Below, one piece after another: positions 24,884 to 32,420 of a stretch of 32,420 nt of DNA. Numbering within the stretch: position 1 is the stretch's first letter; the number at the start of each line of letters is the position of its first letter. The notes beneath the pieces were generated by a model that saw only the letters and a list, made by a program, of their open reading frames with translations, was not told the DNA's origin and searched no databases. This DNA is from Bacteroidales bacterium (GTDB lineage: Bacteria > Bacteroidota > Bacteroidia > Bacteroidales > P3). The stretch lies in assembly GCA_017480185.1 (NCBI GenBank), contig JAFVBC010000002.1, positions 1 through 32,420 on the forward strand, written 5' to 3'. A program made the translations under genes and the position numbers.

Positions 24884-26503
24884 TTACTTGGTCGACTTCG
24901 GGCCTGCTGCTACCAAAGCCTTACCCGCATCGTTATGAGTGAACTTAACGAAGTTATTGATAAATCGATTGGCAAGGTCAAGTGCTTTAGTATCCCATAC
25001 CGAGGCATCGCTGTAAGTATCTCTCGGATCAAGGATATTCGAGTCTACACCTGGTAAGGCTGTCGGAATTTCGAAATTGAAATAGGGGAGGGTCTTTGTC
25101 GGAGCTTTCAATATAGAGCCATCAAGTATTGCATCTATAATGCCACGCGTATCTTTAATACTGATGCGCTTACCTGTGCCATTCCATCCCGTGTTAACAA
25201 GGTATGCCTTTGCTCCACTCTGCTCCATTCTCTTCACTAATTCTTCAGCATATTTGGTTGGATGCAATTCAAGGAATGCCTGTCCGAAACACGCGCTAAA
25301 GGTGGGTGTAGGCTCTGTAATGCCTCGCTCAGTACCAGCCAATTTCGCAGTGAAGCCACTAAGAAAATAATACTTACATTGTTCGGGCGTAAGTATAGAC
25401 ACAGGAGGCAATACGCCAAAAGCGTCAGCACTTAAAAATATAACATTCTCGGCGGCAGGTGCTGCGCTGACTGGGCGCACAATCTTTTCGATATGATCTA
25501 TCGGATAACTCACGCGAGTATTTTCCGTAACACTCTTATCCGTGAAATCAATCTTACCCTCGCTATCAACGGTTACATTCTCAAGCAACGCATTGCGTCT
25601 GATTGCATTATAAATATCCGGCTCACTGTCTTTGTCAAGGTTTATGACTTTAGCATAACACCCACCTTCAAAGTTAAATACGCCATCATCATCCCATCCA
25701 TGCTCGTCATCTCCAATCAGTAGACGTTTAGGATCGGTGCTAAGTGTGGTTTTACCAGTACCACTCAACCCGAAAAAGATTGCGGTGTGCTTGCCATTCA
25801 TATCAGTATTTGCCGAGCAGTGCATTGAGGCTATACCCTTTAGGGGAAGGTAATAATTCATCATTGAGAACATACCTTTCTTCATTTCACCACCATACCA
25901 CGTATTCACTATCACCTGTTCACGACTGGTAATATTGAACATGATAGCCGTCTCACTATTTAGTCCAAGCTCTTTGTAGTTGTCAATTTTAGCCTTGCTG
26001 GCAGTGTAAACTGTGAAGTCAGGAGTAAAACTGGCCAATTCTTCTTCCGTTGGCTTGATAAACATGTTTCTCACAAAATGAGCCTGCCATGCCACCTCCA
26101 TTATAAAACGCACAGCCATGCGAGTGTCTTTATTGGCACCACAGAAAGCATCCACAACAAACAAATCCTTGTTGCAGAGTTCTTTTTTTGCTAAATCCTT
26201 AACTTGAGCCCACACGTTTTCATTGACAGGATGATTGTCATTCTTGTACTCATCGGTTGTCCACCACACAGTATTCTTAGAATTGTCATCCATGACAATA
26301 TACTTGTCTTTAGGCGAACGTCCTGTATAAATACCCGTCATGACATTTATGGCATCCAACTCGGTGAGTTGTCCTTTGTCATAGCCCGTCAATTTATCAT
26401 CCATTTCAAAACGGAACAGGTCTTCGTATGACGGATTATAATGAAGTTCCTTTGTTCCTGTTATGCCCAAATCATTCAGGGCTTGCTTGATTTTCTCTGT
26501 CAT
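24884..26503 (-). CDS. pckA: Phosphoenolpyruvate carboxykinase (ATP)
   Basis: A 539-residue ATP-dependent PEP carboxykinase, interconverting oxaloacetate plus ATP and PEP plus CO2. In Bacteroidales it often runs in the CO2-fixing direction towards succinate. Visible motifs are GRSPKDKY (61-68; substrate-binding Arg), WYGGEMKKG (202-210) with the metal-binding lysine region, P-loop GLSGTGKTT (245-253) and the metal/kinase-2 segment LIGDDEHGW (262-270). Length is normal and no key residue is missing. It lies 46 bases after ppdK with no consensus promoter in the AT-rich gap, so cotranscription is likely. ppdK and pckA act on the same PEP/pyruvate/oxaloacetate node. Confidence 0.97.
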   Translation of the reverse strand: MTEKIKQALNDLGITGTKELHYNPSYEDLFRFEMDDKLTGYDKGQLTELDAINVMTGIYTGRSPKDKYIVMDDNSKNTVWWTTDEYKNDNHPVNENVWAQVKDLAKKELCNKDLFVVDAFCGANKDTRMAVRFIMEVAWQAHFVRNMFIKPTEEELASFTPDFTVYTASKAKIDNYKELGLNSETAIMFNITSREQVIVNTWYGGEMKKGMFSMMNYYLPLKGIASMHCSANTDMNGKHTAIFFGLSGTGKTTLSTDPKRLLIGDDEHGWDDDGVFNFEGGCYAKVINLDKDSEPDIYNAIRRNALLENVTVDSEGKIDFTDKSVTENTRVSYPIDHIEKIVRPVSAAPAAENVIFLSADAFGVLPPVSILTPEQCKYYFLSGFTAKLAGTERGITEPTPTFSACFGQAFLELHPTKYAEELVKRMEQSGAKAYLVNTGWNGTGKRISIKDTRGIIDAILDGSILKAPTKTLPYFNFEIPTALPGVDSNILDPRDTYSDASVWDTKALDLANRFINNFVKFTHNDAGKALVAAGPKSTK

Positions 26504-26549
26504 AATTTGCTTTATGATATATAGTACAATATACTGTGTGATATATTAC

Positions 26550-29273
26550 TTATTTACCATTCTCTCGTTCTTCTTTAATGGCTGCCTGTGCTGCAGCGAG
26601 GCGAGCCACAGGCACACGGAAAGGACTGCAACTAACATAATTCAGTCCCGTTCTAAAGAAGAACTCAGAAGCCGTAGGATCACCACCGTGTTCACCACAC
26701 ACGCCACATTTCAGATCGGCTCTGGTTGAACGACCACGCTCAACACCTATCTTAACCAATTCTCCAACACTCTCGCTGTCAAAGTTGTTAAACGGGTCTG
26801 CTGGAATGATTTTCTCATCTATGTATGTCTTAACTATGGCGTTGACATCGTCGCGACTAAATCCATAGGTCATTTGTGTCAAGTCGTTAGTTCCAAAACT
26901 AAAGAACTCGGCAACCTCAGCTATTTGGTTGGCCACCAATGCGGCGCGAGGTATCTCAATCATAGTACCAAACTTATAGTCGAAAGGCTGATTGTAGCGT
27001 TCCTCAACCTCTTTTTTCACCCTGTTGGCCAACTTCTTCTGGTGACGAAGTTCAGCTGCATTGATAGTAAGAGGCACCATGATTTCAAGCATTGGGGTAA
27101 ATCCTTCCTTCTTTAATTCAGCTGTAGCACTGAATAGGGCACGGAATTGAGCCTCTGTGATTTCTGGATAAATAATACCCAAACGAACACCACGCAAACC
27201 CATCATTGGATTAACCTCATGCAGTTTTTCAATACGAGCATGTAGATCTTCATATTTTATTCCTCTTGCCGTAGCAACCTCACGTTGTTTCTCTTCATTT
27301 TGGGGAACAAACTCGTGCAGTGGGGGGTCCATAAGACGGAATGTCAATGGCTTACCATCCATGACTTTCAGCGTACCCTTGGCGCTTTCCTTGATGTATG
27401 GTTCCAACTCTGACAAAGCATCCTTACGAGCAGCCGTTGTATCGGCCAATATCATATTGCGCAACTTCTCCAGAGGCACCTCACTATTCTCGCCATAGAA
27501 CATATGCTCTATGCGGAACAGGCCAATACCCTCGGCTCCAAAGTCAATGGCCTTTTGTGCGTCAATTGGATTATCGGCATTTGTACGGACACCCATCTTG
27601 CGATATTTGTCGACCATTTTCATGAACTCTTGGAACAGAGGATTCTCGGTGGCATTTATCATCTTCACTTCCTTGTCGTAGACCCATCCCTTGGTACCGT
27701 TAAGCGACAATAAATCGCCCTCGCGGAACTGACGACCACCTATTTCTATTGTACCGTTTTCAAGATCAATCTTCAATGCCTCACATCCAACTATGCAACA
27801 TTTACCCCATCCACGAGCCACCAATGCGGCATGGCTTGTCATTCCCCCACGGGCCGTGAGTATACCATCCGCGGCACGCATACCCTCAACGTCTTCCGGA
27901 TTGGTCTCTTCACGCACCAAAACATTCTTAATTCCAGCAGCAGTATAAGCCTTTGCTTTCTCGCTCGTAAGAGCAATCAAGCCAACAGCACCTCCTGGTC
28001 CAGCAGGCAGACCTTTAGCTATTACATTATGATGTTTTTCGTCGTTGCTATCAAGTATGGGGTGTAACAGTTCATCAAGTTGAGACGGGCTAATGCGCAT
28101 AACAGCCTCACGCTCATCAATCAAGCCCTCTTTCAACATACTCATAGCCATGGTCAAAGCAGCCACACCAGTGCGCTTACCAACACGACACTGCAACATA
28201 TACAACTTGCTGTCTTGAATGGTAAACTCAATGTCGAGCATGTCGTGATAGTTAGCCTCCAATATACGGCGAATTTCACAAAGTTCTTTATACGTGTCGG
28301 GCATAAGCTCCTGCATCGAGTGCATGTGCTTGTTCTGCTCGTTCTTGGTTTCGTCATTAAGTGGGTTGGGGGTGCGTATACCAGCCACCACATCTTCACC
28401 CTGTGCGTTAATCAGCCATTCACCATAAAACTGATTGTCGCCCGTTGCAGGATTGCGGGTAAACGCCACGCCGGTAGCACTGGTGTCGCCCATATTGCCA
28501 AACACCATGGCTTGCACATTGACTGCAGTCCCCCAGTCATCGGGTATTCCCTCTATCTTACGGTAACTAACAGCCTTACGCCCATTCCAACTCTTAAACA
28601 CCGCCTTAATACCACCTTCGAGCTGCGCACGAGCATCGTCTGGGAAGTCTACGCCCAACACCTCTTTCACTTTCACCTTGAAAGCATCAGCCAATTTCAT
28701 AAGATCTTCGGCAGTAAGGTCGGTATCGCTCTTATAACCCTTGACAGACTTATAGTTGTCAAGCATATCATCAAGTTGCTTACGTATACCTTTGCCATCA
28801 ACAGGATCAATTCCCTCACTTTTCTCCATCACCACATCGGCATACATCATGATTAGTCGACGATACGAATCGTAAACAAAACGTGGGTTACCCGTACGCT
28901 TCAACATACCAGGAATAGTCTTACTCGAAAGGCCAATATTCAGCACCGTATCCATCATTCCTGGCATCGAGCTACGAGCACCCGAACGACACGACACCAA
29001 CAACGGATTCTCGGCATCGTCATATTTCATACCCATCAGCGACTCTATATTAGCCATGGCTTTCCACACATCGTCCATCAAGCCATTGGGCAACTGACAG
29101 TTATTCTCATAGTAAGCAGTGCAACATTCGGTGGTAATAGTCATACCAGCAGGCACCGGCAATCCCAAGTGGCACATCTCAGCCAAGTTAGCACCCTTGC
29201 CGCCGAGCAGGTTTTTCATATCAGCCTTACCCTCTGCGGTCTTACCTCCAAATGTGTAAACAAATTTCGTCAT
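26550..29273 (-). CDS. ppdK: Pyruvate, phosphate dikinase
   Basis: A 907-residue enzyme interconverting pyruvate, ATP and phosphate with PEP, AMP and pyrophosphate. The start MTKFVYTFGG at 29273 is the family N-terminus; an in-frame ATG 72 bases upstream is rejected because it falls at the promoter and adds 24 unrelated residues. The N-terminal ATP-grasp domain (about 1-340) includes KNLLGGKGANLAEM and SCRSGARSSMPGMMDT. The phosphohistidine domain has GGMTSHAALVARG with the catalytic His481. The PEP-binding TIM-barrel domain (about 535-900) ends with CGVCGEHGGDP, bearing the catalytic cysteine. First gene of the run into pckA, the LRR gene and gcvP. PpdK with PckA suggests reversible flux control at the PEP node in anaerobic metabolism (inference). 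Confidence 0.97.
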   Translation of the reverse strand: MTKFVYTFGGKTAEGKADMKNLLGGKGANLAEMCHLGLPVPAGMTITTECCTAYYENNCQLPNGLMDDVWKAMANIESLMGMKYDDAENPLLVSCRSGARSSMPGMMDTVLNIGLSSKTIPGMLKRTGNPRFVYDSYRRLIMMYADVVMEKSEGIDPVDGKGIRKQLDDMLDNYKSVKGYKSDTDLTAEDLMKLADAFKVKVKEVLGVDFPDDARAQLEGGIKAVFKSWNGRKAVSYRKIEGIPDDWGTAVNVQAMVFGNMGDTSATGVAFTRNPATGDNQFYGEWLINAQGEDVVAGIRTPNPLNDETKNEQNKHMHSMQELMPDTYKELCEIRRILEANYHDMLDIEFTIQDSKLYMLQCRVGKRTGVAALTMAMSMLKEGLIDEREAVMRISPSQLDELLHPILDSNDEKHHNVIAKGLPAGPGGAVGLIALTSEKAKAYTAAGIKNVLVREETNPEDVEGMRAADGILTARGGMTSHAALVARGWGKCCIVGCEALKIDLENGTIEIGGRQFREGDLLSLNGTKGWVYDKEVKMINATENPLFQEFMKMVDKYRKMGVRTNADNPIDAQKAIDFGAEGIGLFRIEHMFYGENSEVPLEKLRNMILADTTAARKDALSELEPYIKESAKGTLKVMDGKPLTFRLMDPPLHEFVPQNEEKQREVATARGIKYEDLHARIEKLHEVNPMMGLRGVRLGIIYPEITEAQFRALFSATAELKKEGFTPMLEIMVPLTINAAELRHQKKLANRVKKEVEERYNQPFDYKFGTMIEIPRAALVANQIAEVAEFFSFGTNDLTQMTYGFSRDDVNAIVKTYIDEKIIPADPFNNFDSESVGELVKIGVERGRSTRADLKCGVCGEHGGDPTASEFFFRTGLNYVSCSPFRVPVARLAAAQAAIKEERENGK

Positions 29274-29334
29274 CTTGAAAAATAAACAGTTTAATATTAG
29301 ATTATTACAATTATCTCTACAATGTTCGGAATTG

Positions 29335-29363
29335 CAAAGATACATTTTTTATCCAGTGCAAAA
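29335..29363 (-). promoter_or_regulatory. ppdK: Bacteroides-type promoter for ppdK
   Basis: On the minus strand TATCTTTG (29342 to 29335) is an exact -7 element. TTTTG (29363 to 29359) lies only 16 bases upstream, shorter than the usual 19-21, so the -33 part is uncertain. The predicted leader is about 55-60 nt. The 12-mer TATCTTTGCAAT is also present at the T9SS cargo promoter. Confidence 0.6.
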
Positions 29364-29515
29364 TACCTTTTTTACCAAAACATTTCAACACAAAAGGTTG
29401 AAAATTGCCCGTCCTAAAAAAAACAAAAAAAAATAACACATCACAACATAACATTTGACACTCAACGGCGTTATATGGTCGCTTTTGAGCGTTATCGAAT
29501 AATAACATCCTACAA

Positions 29516-30571
29516 ATGAAACTGTCGCAATTCAAATTCAATCTACCCAAAGAACTGATAGCCGAAAAGCCACTCCGCAACCGCGACGAGGCTCGGCTTA
29601 TGGTGGTTGACCGTGCAAATGGCACTATCGAACACCGTATTTTCAAAGACCTACTGGAGTATCTACACCCCAACGACGTTGTGGTGGCCAACAACACAAA
29701 AGTGTTTCCAGCGTTGCTCGAAGGCGAAAAAGAAAAAACCGGTGCTAAGATACAAGTGTGGCTTCTGCGCGAGCTAAACGAAGAGATGTGTCTGTGGGAC
29801 GTTGTGGTCGACCCTGCCAGAAAAATTCGCATCGGTAACAAACTTTATTTCGGTGCCAACGATGCCCTCGTGGCCGAAGTAATTGATAACACCACCAGTC
29901 GTGGCCGCACTATACGTTTCCTCTTCGATGGTTCGCACGACGAGTTGATATCCACCTTGCGCAGTATTGGCAAAACCCCTCTACCCGAAGAAATTCGCCG
30001 TCTGCGCAACAGCTATAAAGACGAAGACAAAGACTATCAAACACTCTATGCCAAAGAAGAGGGTGCAGTGGCTGCACCAATTGCAGGATTGCACTTCAGT
30101 CGTGAAATGCTTAAACGCCTTGAGATAAACGACGTGAAGTGGACCGAACTCACACTACATGCAGGCATGGGCGAATACAAAGCCATCGAGGTTGAAGACC
30201 TTTCAAAACACCGCATGGATGCCGAAGAGATGCACCTCGGTGCAGAGACCTGCCAGGCCATAGAGCAGGCCAAACAGTCGGGGCACAAAGTGCTCTGTGT
30301 TGGCACCACCACCATGCGTGCCCTTGAGAGCGCCGTTACCACCCCTGGGCATCTTTACCCCTACGACGGCTGGACCAACAAATTCATCTTCCCCCCACAC
30401 GAGTTTACAATTGCCGACATGATGGTAACCAACTTTCACCACTCCATGTCGTCGCAATTCATCATGGTGTCGGCCTTTGCCGGTCCCGAACTACTCATGT
30501 CGGCCTACCAAACAGCCATCAAAGAGCGCTATCGGTTCTCCACCTACGGCGACGCCATGCTCATCCTATGA
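29516..30571 (+). CDS. queA: S-adenosylmethionine:tRNA ribosyltransferase-isomerase
   Basis: A 351-residue enzyme of queuosine synthesis, transferring the ribosyl part of SAM to 7-aminomethyl-7-deazaguanine in tRNA to give epoxyqueuosine. Family blocks are [21 protein letters not shown] (10-30), [10 protein letters not shown] (59-68), [12 protein letters not shown] (183-194), LHAGMGEY (214-221) and [10 protein letters not shown] (263-272). The usual C-terminal block NFHLPxSTLLM is replaced by [12 protein letters not shown] (306-317), so this may be a lineage variant. Divergent from ppdK, with a 242-bp AT-rich spacer in which no clear plus-strand promoter could be chosen. Its stop overlaps the rarA start in ATGA. 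Confidence 0.94.
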   Translation: MKLSQFKFNLPKELIAEKPLRNRDEARLMVVDRANGTIEHRIFKDLLEYLHPNDVVVANNTKVFPALLEGEKEKTGAKIQVWLLRELNEEMCLWDVVVDPARKIRIGNKLYFGANDALVAEVIDNTTSRGRTIRFLFDGSHDELISTLRSIGKTPLPEEIRRLRNSYKDEDKDYQTLYAKEEGAVAAPIAGLHFSREMLKRLEINDVKWTELTLHAGMGEYKAIEVEDLSKHRMDAEEMHLGAETCQAIEQAKQSGHKVLCVGTTTMRALESAVTTPGHLYPYDGWTNKFIFPPHEFTIADMMVTNFHHSMSSQFIMVSAFAGPELLMSAYQTAIKERYRFSTYGDAMLIL

Positions 30572-31821
30572 CACCGCTGGCCGAACTGCTACGTCCTCAC
30601 AGCCTCGACACCTACGTAGGGCAGAGCCACCTTGTGGCCAAGGGGGCAGTGTTGCGCTCGCTTATTGAGAGTGGCAACCTGCCGTCTATGATACTTTGGG
30701 GACCTCCAGGAACAGGCAAAACCACACTGGCCACCATCATCTCCCACACACTGCAACGCCCCTTCCACACCCTCAGCGCCATCAGCAGCGGCGTGAAAGA
30801 GGTGCGCGAGGTGCTCGACAAAGCCAAACAAGAGCAGGGGAGCATACTCTTCATTGACGAAATACACCGTTTCAACAAAGCACAGCAGGACTCACTGCTC
30901 GGTGCTGTAGAACGAGGTGTGATAACACTGATAGGTGCCACCACCGAAAACCCTTCTTTTGAAGTAATATCAGCCTTACTATCAAGGTGTCAGGTCTATG
31001 TACTTAAACCATTCAACGAGGAGGATATGCACCACCTTATCGACCGTGCCGTGCAACACTATGCCTCCGAGGGGCGGCACATCGAAGTAGCCGAGACCGA
31101 CGCCTTGATGCGCATCAGCGGTGGCGATGCACGTAAACTACTCAACGCCATAGAACTGGTGGTCAATCGATCAAACATCGACCCACTGGTAATCGACAAC
31201 CATCGCACAGTCGAGGTAATACAGCAAAATCTGGCCTACTACGACAAACTGGGCGAAACCCACTACGACATCATCTCGGCATTCATCAAATCCATGCGTG
31301 GCAGCGATCCCAATGGCGCCGTCTACTGGCTTGCTCGCATGATAGCTGGAGGCGAAGATCCACTCTTCATAGCCCGACGCATGCTCATATTTGCCAGTGA
31401 AGACATCGGCAACGCCAATCCAAATGCACTGCTATTAGCCAACGCCACCTTCGATGCCGTAAGCAAAATAGGCTATCCTGAATGCAGAATAAACCTGTCG
31501 CAATGCGCCATATACTTGGCCTGTAGCGAAAAAAGTAATGCAACCTACATAGCCCTTGCCCATGCCGAAACAGCCATACGCCACACCGGCGACTTGCCCG
31601 TACCGCTGCACATTCGCAATGCCCCAACCAAACTGATGAAAGACCTCGACTACGGCAAGAACTATAAATATGCCCACGACTACGATGGAAACTTCGCCAT
31701 GCAGGAATACCTTCCCGACGGCTTGCAGGGTAGCACATTCTACATGCCCGGACAAACTGCTCGCGAACAAGACACCCTCCGACGCCTACACACCCTTTGG
31801 AACGGCAAATACCAATATTAG
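30568..31821 (+). CDS. rarA: Replication-associated recombination protein RarA (MgsA), AAA+ ATPase
   Basis: A 417-residue AAA+ ATPase of the RarA/MgsA/WRNIP1 family, acting at stalled replication forks. The N-terminus [21 protein letters not shown] is typical. Walker A GPPGTGKT is at 45-52, Walker B FIDEIHRF at 95-102, and sensor 1 [11 protein letters not shown] at 123-133. The C-terminal tetramerisation part includes the conserved blocks [37 protein letters not shown] and [15 protein letters not shown]. Its length is complete. It overlaps queA by 4 bases, a compact queA-rarA operon. No U-run terminator follows; the downstream 600 bases contain GC-rich palindromes that may serve. Confidence 0.96.
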   Translation: MTPLAELLRPHSLDTYVGQSHLVAKGAVLRSLIESGNLPSMILWGPPGTGKTTLATIISHTLQRPFHTLSAISSGVKEVREVLDKAKQEQGSILFIDEIHRFNKAQQDSLLGAVERGVITLIGATTENPSFEVISALLSRCQVYVLKPFNEEDMHHLIDRAVQHYASEGRHIEVAETDALMRISGGDARKLLNAIELVVNRSNIDPLVIDNHRTVEVIQQNLAYYDKLGETHYDIISAFIKSMRGSDPNGAVYWLARMIAGGEDPLFIARRMLIFASEDIGNANPNALLLANATFDAVSKIGYPECRINLSQCAIYLACSEKSNATYIALAHAETAIRHTGDLPVPLHIRNAPTKLMKDLDYGKNYKYAHDYDGNFAMQEYLPDGLQGSTFYMPGQTAREQDTLRRLHTLWNGKYQY

Positions 31822-31905
31822 TAGGGCAGACACATTCACCCGACCCACCAATCAGTCCCATTCCAAGTAGGGTATTACCATCGCAAACACCACGTTGCTG
31901 CTTTT

Positions 31906-32051
31906 GCCCCACCCCTTTATCCCCTCCCAGGAGGGGAAGATTGAGCTCTTGTGAGTATTGTCCCCTCCCGACAATATTTTCCCTCACATTTCTCCCATCC
32001 TGGCAGGGGTTTCCCTCACATTCCTCCCCTCCTGGGAGAGGTAGGGGTGGG
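31906..32051. repeat. GC-rich palindromic element, copy A (expanded)
   Basis: The left arm (31906-31936) reads CCCCACCCCTTTAT then a CCCCTCC/GGAGGGG palindrome. The 25-base spacer (31937-31961) is nearly identical to those of copies B and C. The right arm (32026-32051) is the inverted counterpart ending in TAGGGGTGGG. About 64 extra bases (31962-32025) with repeated TTTCCCTCACATT motifs separate spacer and right arm. Confidence 0.75.
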
Positions 32052-32112
32052 TAAGAATCTGAACTGGATGGTAGGAGGGACATAGAACAAGAGCAAATAC
32101 AACGTTGCTGTT

Positions 32113-32184
32113 GACCCACCCCTTTATCCCCTCCCAGGAGGGGAAGATTGGGCTCTTGTGGGTATTGTCCCCTCCAGCGGAGGG
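32113..32184. repeat. GC-rich palindromic element, copy B (right arm eroded)
   Basis: The left arm (32113-32143) and 25-base spacer (32144-32168) match copies A and C closely. The right arm is reduced to a short palindrome CCCCTCCAGCGGAGGG (32169-32184) and lacks the outer TAGGGGTGGGG segment. The flank ACGTTGCTG before the left arm is shared with copy A, so the duplication extends beyond the arms. Confidence 0.75.
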
Positions 32185-32212
32185 ATTACTACCGTATACA
32201 TCATTGCTTTTG

Positions 32213-32295
32213 ACCCACCCCTTTATCCCCTCCCAGGAGGGGAAGATTGGGCTCTTGTAAGTATTGTCCCCTCCTGGGAGGGGTAGGGGTGGGGC
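32213..32295. repeat. GC-rich palindromic element, copy C (most complete)
   Basis: Inverted arms 32213-32242 and 32268-32295 surround a 25-base spacer (32243-32267). Each arm contains its own CCCCTCC/GGAGGGG palindrome, so the unit can fold as two small hairpins or one long one. This 83-bp form is probably the intact unit. No open reading frame or target-site duplication was recognised. Confidence 0.78.
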
Positions 32296-32368
32296 AAGAA
32301 CATGAAGGGGGAGGGGTAAGAACAAGAAAGGGGCGGATAAAGTATCGGAAAGTGTGGGGGGAAAAGAG

Positions 32369-32420
32369 GCATCAACCAAGCATCAAGTAGGGTCGTTCTT
32401 CAGTTGTTCTTCAGTCATTG
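32369..32420. repeat. Left half of an 11-bp-unit inverted repeat element (locus 4), cut by the window end
   Basis: Units in unbroken 11-bp phase: GCATCAACCAA, GCATCAAGTAG, GGTCGTTCTTC, AGTTGTTCTTC, then AGTCATTG at the window end. The last 19 bases before the end differ by one base from 43-61 of locus 1, where they lead into the loop. The right arm should lie just outside the window. Confidence 0.75.

Larger units (their letters stand above)
31822..32420. other. Gene-free region after rarA, rich in repeats
   Basis: This 599-bp stretch holds three GC-rich palindromic units (31906-32051, 32113-32184 and 32213-32295) and the start of an 11-bp-unit inverted repeat (32369-32420). Bases 31822-31905 and 32296-32368 show nothing recognisable; the latter is G-rich and purine-rich on the plus strand. 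Open frames here translate to low-complexity repeats such as FPSWEGIKGWV and are not considered genes. Confidence 0.8.

Noticed and set aside
28080-28856. 258-residue open frame on the plus strand
   Set aside because: It is antisense to ppdK in a conserved region; the predicted protein is Thr/His-rich without motifs.
29274-29345. Upstream ATG extending ppdK by 24 residues
   Set aside because: It overlaps the -7 element, and MTKFVYTFGG is the normal family N-terminus.
29401-29515. Plus-strand promoter for queA
   Set aside because: TAACATTTG near 29449-29457 has one base too many for TAnnTTTG, and no other exact match with a spaced -33 element was found.
31385-32119. 244-residue open frame on the minus strand
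   Set aside because: Half lies opposite rarA and half runs through GC-rich repeats; no domain is seen.
31984-32379. 131-residue open frame on the minus strand
   Set aside because: Its sequence is a translation of the palindromic repeats (repeated FPSWEGIKGWV), not a real protein.

Overview
This 32.4 kb window looks like a chromosomal segment from a member of Bacteroidota, most likely order Bacteroidales. The clues are a GldB-like lipoprotein, a DUF349 protein, two secreted proteins with T9SS-type C-termini, ATP-type PEP carboxykinase with pyruvate phosphate dikinase, and promoters of the Bacteroides type (TTTG ... TAnnTTTG) instead of -35/-10 boxes. No tRNA, rRNA, CRISPR array, insertion sequence, prophage or integrase was seen. 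Genus cannot be set from the sequence alone.

Layout. Positions 1-108 hold an inverted repeat element. Positions 264-2423 (+) are a tight cell-wall/division operon: MltD-like lytic transglycosylase, DivIC/FtsB-like protein and NlpC/P60 lipoprotein, closed by a bidirectional terminator. Positions 8541-2513 (-) are a five-gene operon with tiny gaps or overlaps: DUF349 protein, GldB-like lipoprotein, LtaS-like membrane sulfatase-fold transferase, diacylglycerol-kinase-family lipid kinase and SUI1/YciH protein. Positions 13312-8677 (-) encode a 1267-residue T9SS type-B cargo followed by a Usp-like protein. Positions 17463-13685 (-) are gyrA plus a TPR protein, divergent from clpC (17690-20263, +). 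Positions 29273-20520 (-) are ppdK, pckA, a BspA-like leucine-rich-repeat secreted protein and gcvP. Positions 29516-31821 (+) are queA and rarA, overlapping by 4 bases. The last 600 bases contain no gene, only GC-rich palindromic repeats and half of another inverted repeat element.

Most genes are core housekeeping. The most unusual content is non-coding: four intergenic loci (10-108, 13425-13545, 20284-20392, 32369-32420) carry imperfect inverted repeats whose arms are built from degenerate units of exactly 11 bp. Sequences differ between loci, but the 11-bp step, the inverted layout and an outer unit resembling NTATCAANTNN are shared. I do not recognise this as a described family. Other points of interest are a 22-bp inverted repeat in gldB codons covering the lipobox, the overlap of an LtaS-like gene with a lipid kinase gene (suggesting diacylglycerol recycling), a probable near-leaderless transcript for the large T9SS cargo, and a secreted LRR gene placed between pckA and gcvP.
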